Shown here: positions 34,858 to 41,921 of the stretch, piece after piece | Layout of the letters: every line of letters begins with the position of its first letter | Position numbering within the stretch: position 1 is the stretch's first letter | DNA from: Micromonospora chokoriensis | GTDB lineage: Bacteria > Actinomycetota > Actinomycetes > Mycobacteriales > Micromonosporaceae | Assembly: GCF_900091505.1 (NCBI RefSeq) | Contig: NZ_LT607409.1 | Coordinates: 6,076,001 to 6,140,000, forward strand | DNA: 64,000 bases | Direction: 5' to 3' | Position numbers and translations under genes: made by a program | Notes under the pieces: generated by a model | Seen by the model: the letters and a program-made list of their open reading frames with translations, nothing else | Told to the model about the DNA's origin: nothing | The model's database searches: none

Positions 34858-35174
34858 GGGCGACCTCCATCGGGCGCGCGACCAGCGGCTTCTCGGATAC
34901 CCGGCCTGAGGGCGGGGACACGGAGATCCGCCGACATGCCTTGATCAAGTGATGAGAAGTAGCTCAATCCGCTCCCCGGAACCTACTTTTCGTCACTTGA
35001 TCTTGGACTGGGCACTGGCGCTTCTGGCGGACGTTCCCTTCCGTCATGCTGCGGAAGCGACGACCCGCGAGCCGACCGCAGTCGAGGTGGTCAGTGATTA
35101 CCGAGCGCCGGGCCGGTCGGCGCGCGCCGGGCTGGGGGAGCCCGGGAGCGTTGCCGACCCGGCCCGGTGCCGGA
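34858..35174. other. 317-nt gap with a large inverted repeat
   Basis: No convincing coding frame. It contains a 60-nt inverted repeat (34943-35002) in a stretch with lower GC than the surroundings; the remainder (35003-35174) shows nothing recognisable. Confidence 0.5.
34943..35002. repeat. 20-bp inverted repeat with 20-nt loop
   Basis: The arm at 34943-34962 begins GATCAAGTGATGAGAAG and the arm at 34983-35002 is its complement with 18 of 20 matches. Arms and loop are lower in GC than the flanks. It could be a bidirectional terminator-like structure, a protein site or a miniature element; no target duplication was identified. Confidence 0.7.
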
Positions 35175-35396
35175 TCAGCGCTGCTTCAGCTCGCGCCAGG
35201 ATGGGTGGGTGCCGCGCCAGGCGTCGGCGAGGATGGCCGCCGAGGCCCGGCTGGGGCACTGCTGCACCCGCTCACGACCCGACGCCCCACCGATCTGGGC
35301 GCGGACCTCCCAACCCTGCCCGTCAGTACGGATGTACACGTCCCTGCGCCCGCGCGGGGTCGTGTCCCCGTTCCACCAGTGCTCCTCCACCTTCAT
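35175..35396 (-). CDS. small hypothetical protein
   Basis: A 73-residue protein beginning MKVEEHWWNGD and including RRDVYIRTDGQGWEVRAQIG, which looks like a small beta-strand pair, then a helix ending PSWRELKQR. No known domain named. The start at 35396 is supported by a TACGGT box exactly 6 nt upstream, the leaderless pattern used by other genes here. Confidence 0.6.
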   Translation of the reverse strand: MKVEEHWWNGDTTPRGRRDVYIRTDGQGWEVRAQIGGASGRERVQQCPSRASAAILADAWRGTHPSWRELKQR

Positions 35397-35408
35397 TCGC
35401 CGACCGTA
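35397..35408 (-). promoter_or_regulatory. leaderless -10 box of the 73-residue protein gene
   Basis: On the minus strand TACGGT (35408-35403) is followed by 6 nt and the ATG at 35396. Confidence 0.5.
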
Positions 35409-35490
35409 TAGCAATTCCCGCGCAGAGGGTACGGCGCAGGTATGCCCGGACCGGGGCAAGAGCGACAATCAAGGCGCAATTCGGGTCAAG

Positions 35491-35523
35491 CGTTGGTGGT
35501 TCGAAACCAACGGGTGATTTTTT
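35491..35523 (+). terminator. hairpin with T6 tract, no matching gene upstream
   Basis: CGTTGGT (35491-35497) pairs with ACCAACG (35506-35512) around an 8-nt loop, followed within 5 nt by six Ts (35518-35523). A T-tract terminator is rare at this GC. It reads on the plus strand, but no plus-strand gene ends nearby, so it could close an unannotated small transcript. Confidence 0.4.
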
Positions 35524-35571
35524 CGCCCCTGACTTGCCAATCAGCAACCCCTCGCCCTCACGCAGGAGAGG

Positions 35572-36651
35572 TCAGGCCGGGGCCGTCAGGAGGTAGTCGT
35601 CGGCTTCGGGGCTCCACCGCAGGTCCAGCACGCCGGCGGTGGCAGCGGCCTTGCAGAACTGGAGGAAGCTGCGGTAGCCGAGCTTCTTCTCGCTGAAGTC
35701 GGGGCGGGCCCGGCGTACCTGGTTCTTCAGCCCGGACAACGCCACCGGGTTGCCACCGCTGCCCAGGTCCGCCACGACGCCCCGGAGCAGGCCGAACGCC
35801 ACCTCCCGGTCACCGTGCTCGGGCAGGGAGACCTCCGGGTCACCCTTGGCGGGCCCTTCGGCCAGCTCGACCACCGTGCGCTCGGCGAGGTGGCGCAGCA
35901 GCTCGCCGAAGGTGCGGAAACCGTAGTCGGACTCACTGAACGTGGGGTCCTTGCGCAGCAGGGTGCGCTTGAGCCGGGACGCGGTGACCTCGCCGTTGGC
36001 GCTGCCCTGCAACCCGGCCACCGTCTGGGCGACCAGCACGGCGAGCGTGTCCACGTCCCGGCCGGGCTCCGCACCGGCGGGTCGGCGGTCCACCTCGGGC
36101 TCGGGCTCGGGCGGGCGCTGGTTCGCGCCGACGTGGCGGGCGGGACGCGTCCGCTCGCTGCGGGGCGGTGGGATGTCCACCCCTTCCAACCTGTCGTAGT
36201 AGAGGAACTCGTCGCAGGCCGGCGGGAGCAGCGCCGACGTGGACCCCTCGACCCCGACACCGATGACCCGTTTGTTCAGCTCGCGCAGCTTGTGCACCAG
36301 CGGCGTGAAGTCGCTGTCCCCACTGCAGATCACGAAGGTGGAGATGTAGTCACGTTCGAACGCCAACTCGATGGCGTCGACGGCCATCTTGATGTCCGCG
36401 GCGTTCTTCCGGGACGCGCCCATCCGTTGCGGGATCTCGATCAGCTCGACGTGCGACCGGGTGAGCATCCGTCGGTCCTCGTCGAAGTACGACCAGTCGG
36501 CGTACGCCCGGCGGACCACCACCCGGCCCCGTTCGGCGAGCGCGTCGGCGATCGGCCGGAAGTCGAAGTCCGCGCCACCACGGTGGTCGCGCGCGCCGAG
36601 CGCGAGGTTCTCGTAGTCCAGGAACAGGGCGATCCGGTCTTCTTGATCCAC
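35572..36651 (-). CDS. NYN-domain RNase-like protein with two OST-HTH/LOTUS domains
   Basis: A 359-residue protein. Residues 5-160 are a NYN domain of the PIN-like nuclease fold with the metal-binding acids in place: Asp12 (LFLDYEN), Asp86 (ADIKMAVDA), Asp112 and Asp114 (CSGDSDFTPL). After a Pro-rich linker (about 165-195) come two OST-HTH/LOTUS-like domains: SRLKRTLLRKDPTFSESDYGF with FGELLRHL, and ALSGLKNQVRRARPDFSEKKLGY with FLQFCKAA. LOTUS domains bind RNA or helicases; with NYN this suggests a ribonuclease or RNA regulator in the cytosol. The GTG at 36651 lies 7 nt after TAGGCT, indicating a leaderless mRNA. Confidence 0.9.
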   Translation of the reverse strand: MDQEDRIALFLDYENLALGARDHRGGADFDFRPIADALAERGRVVVRRAYADWSYFDEDRRMLTRSHVELIEIPQRMGASRKNAADIKMAVDAIELAFERDYISTFVICSGDSDFTPLVHKLRELNKRVIGVGVEGSTSALLPPACDEFLYYDRLEGVDIPPPRSERTRPARHVGANQRPPEPEPEVDRRPAGAEPGRDVDTLAVLVAQTVAGLQGSANGEVTASRLKRTLLRKDPTFSESDYGFRTFGELLRHLAERTVVELAEGPAKGDPEVSLPEHGDREVAFGLLRGVVADLGSGGNPVALSGLKNQVRRARPDFSEKKLGYRSFLQFCKAAATAGVLDLRWSPEADDYLLTAPA

Positions 36652-36664
36652 GAGGGTCAGCCTA
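36652..36664 (-). promoter_or_regulatory. leaderless -10 box of the NYN gene
   Basis: On the minus strand TAGGCT (36664-36659) lies 7 nt before the GTG at 36651. Confidence 0.45.
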
Positions 36665-36870
36665 CGCCCGGCGTGAGCGGGTCGAGGCAGACGACGCGCG
36701 CCATCTCAACTCGACAACCGTCCATTTCTTGCGGCCTGATTGTCGCTTCTTTTCGTGCTTCGCTTGCGACCTTGCAGCTCGGTGTTTGGTGCTGACATCA
36801 TGACGATCAATGCCGGGCGTCGGGGGCGCCGGGCCGGCCTCCCACCACCATCCACCCAGGAGGGTCACCG

Positions 36871-38907
36871 ATGTTTCGGACCATCATGCCGGCGCGGGGA
36901 CGCCCCGGCCGTCCGGCCGCCACCGCCGCCGCGCTCGCGGCCGGCCTCACCCTGCTGGTCGTCACCCCCAGCGTGGCCGTCGCCCGACCGACCGCCTCCC
37001 CCGGCGCGACGCCCGTCGTCACCCGCGCCGCCCTCGACCCGGCGTTGGTCGCCGGGCGCGGCGCGAATGTCGGCTTCGTCGAGCAGGAGGCCGAGAACGC
37101 CCGCACCAACGGCGAGATCATCGGCCCCGACCGGACCGCCTACACCCTGCCGTCGGAAGCCTCCGGCCGCCGGGCGGTCCGGCTCACCCCCGGGGAGTAC
37201 GTGGAGTTCGTCCTGCCCAGCGCGGCCAACGGGATCACCGTGCGGTACAGCATCCCGGACGCGCCACAGGGCGGCGGGATCACCGCGCCGCTGCGGGTGG
37301 CCGTGAACGGTAAGCACCTGCGCACCATGACGCTCACCTCGCAGTACTCGTGGCTCTACAACCAGTACCCGTTCACCAACGACCCGCAGGCAGGTCTGCT
37401 GCACCCGGACTGGTGGATCACCGAGTGCCAGTGCGTGCCGGCGGCCACCACCCCGTACCCGAGCATCAGCACGCCGTTCCGGCCCACCCACTTCTACGAC
37501 GAGCAGCGACTCCTGCTCGGACGCACCTACCGGGCCGGCGACCGCATCCGGCTCACCGCGCCACCCGGCAGCCCGGCCGCCTGGACGGTCATCGACCTGC
37601 TCGACTCCGAGCTGGTCGCCCCGCCGCGGGTCCGGCTGCTCGCGGCGAACGTGCTGGCGTTCGGGGCCGACCCGACCGGCCGGCGGGACTCCGCCGACGC
37701 CCTGGACAAGGCCATCGCCTTCGCCCGGCGCACCCACCTGAAGGTCTACCTCCCACCGGGCACCTACCAGGTCAACCGGCACGTCATCGTCGACGACGTG
37801 ACCATCGAGGGCGCCGGCAACTGGCACACCATCATCAAGGGCCGCGAGGTCGCCCTGCCGACGCCCGCACCGGACGGCTCCGTGCACACCGGAGTCGGGT
37901 TCTACGGCCGGGACGCCGCCGACGGTGGCAGCCGCAACGTCCACCTCTCCGGCTTCGCCATCGAGGGCGACGTCCGGGAGCGCATCGACACCGACCAGGT
38001 CAACGCGATCGGCGGCGCGATGAGTGACTCGACGATCGACGGGCTCTACCTGCACCACACCAAGGTGGGTGTGTGGTTCGACGGGCCGATGCGCAACGTG
38101 CGGGTCACCAACACCATCATCGTCGACCAGATCGCCGACGCGCTCAACTTCCACACCGGAGTGACCGACTCCGTGGTGGCACACACCTTCGTCCGCAACA
38201 CCGGCGACGACGGCCTGGCGATGTGGTCGGAGAAGACGGCGAACGCGCGCAACACCTTCGACCACAACACAGTGCAGTCGCCGACCCTGGCCAACGGCAT
38301 CGCCATCTACGGCGGCACCGACACCACCGTGTCGCACAACCTCGTCGCCGACCCGGTACGCGAGGGCAGCGGCCTGCACGCCGGTTCCCGCTTCGGCGCG
38401 GAGCCGTTCACCGGGTACCTGCGGTTCACCGGCAACACCACGGCCCGCGCCGGCACGTACGAGCTGAACTGGAACATCGGACTGGGCGCGATCTGGGTCT
38501 TCGCCCTGGACCGCAGCATCGACGCGGCGATCGAGGTGACCGGCGACGCGTACCTCGACAGCACGTACAACGCGATCATGCTGGTCAGCGACTGGCCGGT
38601 GAAGGACCTCTACTCGATCACCGACGTGCGGTTCCGGGACGTCCGGGTCGACGGCACCGGCACCTCGGTCGTCAGCGCCCGCGCCGCCGGGTCCGCCTCG
38701 TTCGCCAACGTGGACGCCCGCAACGTGGGCGCGGTCGGCGTCAACAACTGCGGATCGTTCCACTTCACCCCGGCCGGTTCCGAGTTCACGCTGACCGACC
38801 TGGGCGGCAACGACGGCGGTTGGCTCGCGCCGTGGCTGTTGCCCAACACCATCACCTGCGACGACCGGCCGCCCGTCTCGCCGCCCCCGCCTCCGGCACA
38901 GTGGTGA
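36871..38907 (+). CDS. secreted parallel beta-helix carbohydrate-active enzyme (GH87/GH55-like)
   Basis: A 678-residue exported protein with a Sec signal peptide (about residues 1-39, ending SVAVA). Residues 60-250 resemble a CBM-like beta-sandwich (GFVEQEAENARTNGEIIG, as in CBM6/35-type openings). From about 255 (NVLAFGADPTGRRDSADALDKAI) a right-handed parallel beta-helix starts with the pectate-lyase-superfamily signature, and NTGDDGLAMWSE carries an Asp pair like the catalytic acids of mycodextranase-type GH87 enzymes. Likely cleaves an alpha- or beta-glucan outside the cell. The C-terminus is a Pro run (PPVSPPPPPAQW) that normally links to a binding module, but the gene stops there. CAGGAGGG precedes the ATG. 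Confidence 0.72.
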   Translation: MFRTIMPARGRPGRPAATAAALAAGLTLLVVTPSVAVARPTASPGATPVVTRAALDPALVAGRGANVGFVEQEAENARTNGEIIGPDRTAYTLPSEASGRRAVRLTPGEYVEFVLPSAANGITVRYSIPDAPQGGGITAPLRVAVNGKHLRTMTLTSQYSWLYNQYPFTNDPQAGLLHPDWWITECQCVPAATTPYPSISTPFRPTHFYDEQRLLLGRTYRAGDRIRLTAPPGSPAAWTVIDLLDSELVAPPRVRLLAANVLAFGADPTGRRDSADALDKAIAFARRTHLKVYLPPGTYQVNRHVIVDDVTIEGAGNWHTIIKGREVALPTPAPDGSVHTGVGFYGRDAADGGSRNVHLSGFAIEGDVRERIDTDQVNAIGGAMSDSTIDGLYLHHTKVGVWFDGPMRNVRVTNTIIVDQIADALNFHTGVTDSVVAHTFVRNTGDDGLAMWSEKTANARNTFDHNTVQSPTLANGIAIYGGTDTTVSHNLVADPVREGSGLHAGSRFGAEPFTGYLRFTGNTTARAGTYELNWNIGLGAIWVFALDRSIDAAIEVTGDAYLDSTYNAIMLVSDWPVKDLYSITDVRFRDVRVDGTGTSVVSARAAGSASFANVDARNVGAVGVNNCGSFHFTPAGSEFTLTDLGGNDGGWLAPWLLPNTITCDDRPPVSPPPPPAQW

Positions 38908-38909
38908 AC

Positions 38910-38946
38910 GCGGTGGGCGGCCCGACCCTCTCGGGCCGCCCACCGC
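38910..38946. terminator. strong hairpin terminator
   Basis: A 15-bp perfect stem (38910-38924 with 38932-38946, GCGGTGGGCGGCCCG and its complement) with a 7-nt loop begins 3 nt after the beta-helix gene's stop and lies before the convergent cap-domain gene, so it can serve both. Confidence 0.8.
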
Positions 38947-38959
38947 AGGCGAAGACAGG

Positions 38960-39616
38960 TCAGAGCAGCCTGGCGTACGCCAGCGGCACGGTCGTCGGCT
39001 GACCGTCCCAGCTCCCGGCCAGCACGGCACCGGCCGACCCGTCGGGACCGACGCCCGGCCGGTGCACGACGACCAGCCCGACGGCGTCGGTGTCGATGAG
39101 CGTGCGGTCCTCGTCGACCACCGGGCGCACGGCGCCGATGGCGGGCACCTCGGCCTCCCCGACGCCGCTGACCACGATGGTCACCGTCGGCTCGCGCACC
39201 TCGCGCCGGCCGTCGACCTCGAAGTACTGCTCGGCCTGACCGGCGCCGGTGAGAATCGCGCGGGCGAGCGCGGCGGCGTAGACCGGGTCGCCACAGCCGT
39301 CGTACACCCAGCGGGTGCCGAGCACCGAATGCTCGGTGGTGCCGACCAGCCAGTCCTCGGCCCCGTCGAGAGGCGCGGCGCGGTAGGTGAGCGGGACCTG
39401 GTGGACCGGCCCGTCGGCGGTGCCGACCAGCATCGTCTCGATGCCGACCTCACCCGCCGGGTCGTCGAAGCGGTACGCGCCCCGGCTCACCACGTCCGCG
39501 CCGGTCAGCGTGCCGGAGGTCCCGATGGACCCGGTGAACCACGGTTTGTCGGGCAGCCAGGCCGCCAGCAGGTCGAGTTTCGTGGGGCGCAGTGTGGCCC
39601 GGTGCAGCAGTGCCAT
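38960..39616 (-). CDS. maltokinase N-terminal cap-like domain protein
   Basis: A 218-residue protein that begins MALLHRATLRPTKLDLLAAWLP, the opening typical of the cap domain found at the N-terminus of mycobacterial-type maltokinases and in stand-alone actinobacterial proteins (CG0192 type). GTRWVYDGCGDPVYAAALARAI also fits. It lacks the kinase domain, so it is not itself a maltokinase. Its role is unknown; a link to trehalose or glycogen handling is inference from the family. The ATG at 39616 lies 6 nt after TAGGCT. Confidence 0.78.
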   Translation of the reverse strand: MALLHRATLRPTKLDLLAAWLPDKPWFTGSIGTSGTLTGADVVSRGAYRFDDPAGEVGIETMLVGTADGPVHQVPLTYRAAPLDGAEDWLVGTTEHSVLGTRWVYDGCGDPVYAAALARAILTGAGQAEQYFEVDGRREVREPTVTIVVSGVGEAEVPAIGAVRPVVDEDRTLIDTDAVGLVVVHRPGVGPDGSAGAVLAGSWDGQPTTVPLAYARLL

Positions 39617-39628
39617 GACCGCAGCCTA
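39617..39628 (-). promoter_or_regulatory. leaderless -10 box of the cap-domain gene
   Basis: On the minus strand TAGGCT (39628-39623) is followed by 6 nt and the ATG at 39616. The box overlaps one arm of the TAAGGCCT repeat. Confidence 0.5.
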
Positions 39629-39692
39629 AGGCCTGATTCATAAGGGCGGTCGAGCCGAGGCGGAGTCCGGGCGGCGATTCGGCAAGGCCTTA
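39627..39692. repeat. TAAGGCCT / AGGCCTTA inverted pair
   Basis: TAAGGCCT (39627-39634) and AGGCCTTA (39685-39692) lie 50 nt apart between the START/CBM2 gene and the cap-domain gene. One arm abuts the cap gene's -10 box. Possible operator pair; short enough to be chance. Confidence 0.35.
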
Positions 39693-39694
39693 GG

Positions 39695-40783
39695 TCAGAG
39701 GCCCGTGCACGGGTTGCCGCCCACCGTGCAGCTCTCCGGCGTCCGGGCCTTGGGCCGGTTGTCGCGTACGTCGAAGCGGAACGTCTGGGATCCGCCCGCC
39801 GGCAGGGCCGCGCCGGTGAACGTGATCGACCTGCCGTCCTGTCGCGACTCCGCGCCCTCGACGTCGTCGACGGTGCTGCCGTCGGCGAAGGTGACCACCA
39901 CGGCCCAACTCGCCGCCGGAGTGGCTGCGGGGTTGCCGACCACCACTTCGCCGGTGTAGCCGAACAGCCGGCTGGAGTCGGTCTCGTAGCGGGCGGTCAA
40001 CGGCGGCGGGGGTGGTGGTGGCACGGCCGCCGTGGCTGTCGGTGTCGGCTTCCCCGACGGAGTCCGACTCGGACGGGCGGTCGGCGACGTGGCCGTCCGG
40101 GACGGACGCACGGAGGTCGTCGCGCGTGGGGTGGCGGTGACCGCGACGGCCGTCACGGACGGCGACGGGGACGCCGGCGCGGGAGGCGCGGCGCTCTGCT
40201 TCCCACCGACCGGGAGCGCCAGCCACGCCGCCGATCCACCGAGGACCGCCAGCCCGACCAGCACGGCGGCCACCGTGCGCCGACGGGCGCGGGCCGGCCC
40301 GTTGCGGGACGCGCCGACCAACGGCAGTTCGGTGGTCATCCCGCCGTCGCCGCGCCGTAGGTCGACCTGCTGGAAGGCGAGCCAGTCGAGGATGGCCGGC
40401 AGTCGCACGGTCAGCGCCTGCCGGAGTTGCTGCTCGCGTGGCTTCTGCTGCTCGACGGACCACCCGCCGTGTGTGGTGACCTCCCGCACCTCCAACCGGC
40501 AGCCCTGCGTCGTGGCCGTGACGTCGCAGGTCACCTCGCTGAGCCGGCCGGCCTCGTCGCAGGCCAGCACGAGACGTTCCGGGTCCTGCCGGTCGGTCAC
40601 CTCGACCTCGACGTCGGCCCCGAAGCCGGGCAGCCCGGCGGTGTGCAGCACCAGCCGATCCGGTACGCCCTCGGGCGTCTCGGCCTCGGCGAACCACCGG
40701 CCGAGCAGTTCCCGATCGGTCAATGCGAGCCATACCCGCTCGGGTGGGTGGGACAGGTCGACCTGCGCGCCGATCTCGATCAC
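39695..40783 (-). CDS. START-like (SRPBCC) domain - transmembrane - CBM2-like fusion protein
   Basis: A 362-residue protein with a rare domain order. Residues 1-140 are an AHSA1/SRPBCC (START-like) ligand-binding domain (VDLSHPPERVWLALTDRELLGRWF, a diagnostic opening). Residues 163-169 are basic (RARRR) and 170-190 form one membrane helix, giving an inside N-terminus. Residues 195-262 are a Ser/Thr/Pro linker, and 263-362 resemble a family-2 cellulose-binding module (VVVGNPAATPAASWAVVVTF, Cys near the end, SCTVGGNPCTG). A cytosolic hydrophobic-ligand pocket would thus be tied to an external polysaccharide-binding module. The GTG at 40783 lies 6 nt after TAGAGT. Confidence 0.75.
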   Translation of the reverse strand: MIEIGAQVDLSHPPERVWLALTDRELLGRWFAEAETPEGVPDRLVLHTAGLPGFGADVEVEVTDRQDPERLVLACDEAGRLSEVTCDVTATTQGCRLEVREVTTHGGWSVEQQKPREQQLRQALTVRLPAILDWLAFQQVDLRRGDGGMTTELPLVGASRNGPARARRRTVAAVLVGLAVLGGSAAWLALPVGGKQSAAPPAPASPSPSVTAVAVTATPRATTSVRPSRTATSPTARPSRTPSGKPTPTATAAVPPPPPPPLTARYETDSSRLFGYTGEVVVGNPAATPAASWAVVVTFADGSTVDDVEGAESRQDGRSITFTGAALPAGGSQTFRFDVRDNRPKARTPESCTVGGNPCTGL

Positions 40784-40795
40784 GGCGAGACTCTA
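40784..40795 (-). promoter_or_regulatory. leaderless -10 box of the START/CBM2 gene
   Basis: On the minus strand TAGAGT (40795-40790) is followed by 6 nt and the GTG at 40783. Confidence 0.5.
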
Positions 40796-40841
40796 ACGGG
40801 TCTCCCGCCCCGCCCGCCCGGGCCGGCGGTCGGCGCCCTGG

Positions 40842-41891
40842 TCACCCCCAGCGGGTCGACCTCTCGGTCAGCGCGGCGAGGGCCGCCCGGGCACCGGCGC
40901 TCACGTCGGCGACGACCTCGGCCGCCGGCAGGTCCCGGGCCAGCGTGTGCGCCTGCCCGGCCCACGCGTTCGCCACCGACGCGTCCCCGTCGCGCCGGGC
41001 GGCGGCCAGCAGCGGGCGCGTCAGGTGCAGCACCTGCGGGTAACCGGCCGGCGCCGCGGCGTCGTGCCGGCGCAGGAAGTCGTTGGTCACGCCCCGGGCC
41101 CGCTTGCCGGTGAACGACCGGGTCAACGCGGTGGGCGCGGTACCGGCCACCGCCTCCCGGTGCATCGGCGAACTGCCCGCCTCCGGGCACCGCAGAAAGG
41201 CGGTGCCGAGCTGCGCGGCGGTGGCGCCGGCAGCCAGCGCGGCGGCCAGCGCCGGGCCGTCGACGATGCCCCCCGCCGCCACCAGTGGCAGGTCGCAGCG
41301 GGCGGCGGTCAGCCGGAGCAACGGCAGCAACGCGTAGTCGTCGTCGTCCGGCAGGCCGCCGCGATGGCCACCGGCCTCGGTGCCCTGCACCACGACCGCG
41401 TCCACACCGAGGTCGGCGGCGGCCGTGGCGGCCTCCGGGCGGGTGACGGTGGCCCACACCTCGGTGCCCCGCTCACGCAGGGCTGCCACCGCCGCCCGGT
41501 CAGGCAGCCCGAACACGAAGGACACCACCGGGACCGGGTCCGCGAGCAGTGCGGCCAGCTTCTCCGGGTACGCGTCGTCGCCGCCCACCGGATCACCCAG
41601 GGTGACGCCGCGCTGGGCGGCCTGCGGGGCGAGCCGTTCGGCGTACGCCCGGACGGCGGCCTCGTCGACGTCGCCCGGGTCGGGCAGGAAGAGGTTGACC
41701 CCGAACGGCCGGTCGGTGCGGGCGCGGACCTCGGCGACGTCGGCGGCCAGCCGGCCGGCGTCGATCATCCCGGCGGCCAGGAAGCCCAGCCCTCCGGCCG
41801 CGGAGACGGCGGCCGCGAGCGCGGGCGTGGACGGGCCGCCGGCCATCGGAGCGGCGATGATCGGGTGACGCAGCGTGGACAGCGTGGACAT
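40842..41891 (-). CDS. nitronate monooxygenase family flavoprotein
   Basis: A 349-residue FMN TIM barrel of the nitronate monooxygenase/2-nitropropane dioxygenase family. It shows PIIAAPMAGG near the N-terminus, VVSFVFGLP, VVVQGTEAGGHRG (the GxEAGGH motif with the catalytic-region His) and VAAGGIVDG, then GATAAQLGTAFL for phosphate binding. It should oxidise nitronates such as propionate 3-nitronate, a detoxifying reaction. The ATG at 41891 (MSTLSTLRHP) lies 6 nt after CAGGAT; an ATG 18 nt upstream is less likely. Confidence 0.9.
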   Translation of the reverse strand: MSTLSTLRHPIIAAPMAGGPSTPALAAAVSAAGGLGFLAAGMIDAGRLAADVAEVRARTDRPFGVNLFLPDPGDVDEAAVRAYAERLAPQAAQRGVTLGDPVGGDDAYPEKLAALLADPVPVVSFVFGLPDRAAVAALRERGTEVWATVTRPEAATAAADLGVDAVVVQGTEAGGHRGGLPDDDDYALLPLLRLTAARCDLPLVAAGGIVDGPALAAALAAGATAAQLGTAFLRCPEAGSSPMHREAVAGTAPTALTRSFTGKRARGVTNDFLRRHDAAAPAGYPQVLHLTRPLLAAARRDGDASVANAWAGQAHTLARDLPAAEVVADVSAGARAALAALTERSTRWG

Positions 41892-41903
41892 GGGCCCATC
41901 CTG
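41892..41903 (-). promoter_or_regulatory. leaderless -10 box of the nitronate monooxygenase gene
   Basis: On the minus strand CAGGAT (41903-41898) is followed by 6 nt and the ATG at 41891. The first base deviates from TANNNT. Confidence 0.4.
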
Positions 41904-41921
41904 CCGCACCGCCCCGTCCGC

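Noticed and set aside
35491..35512. tRNA T-arm-like GGTTCGAAACC sequence
   Set aside because: No matching acceptor, D or anticodon stems lie upstream at the right distance; it is better read as a simple hairpin. An attachment-site remnant was considered, but no integrase or duplicate is present.
36689..36800. small gene or ncRNA in the AT-richer leader of the beta-helix gene
   Set aside because: No frame with a ribosome site and no stable fold were found; it is most likely the promoter and leader.
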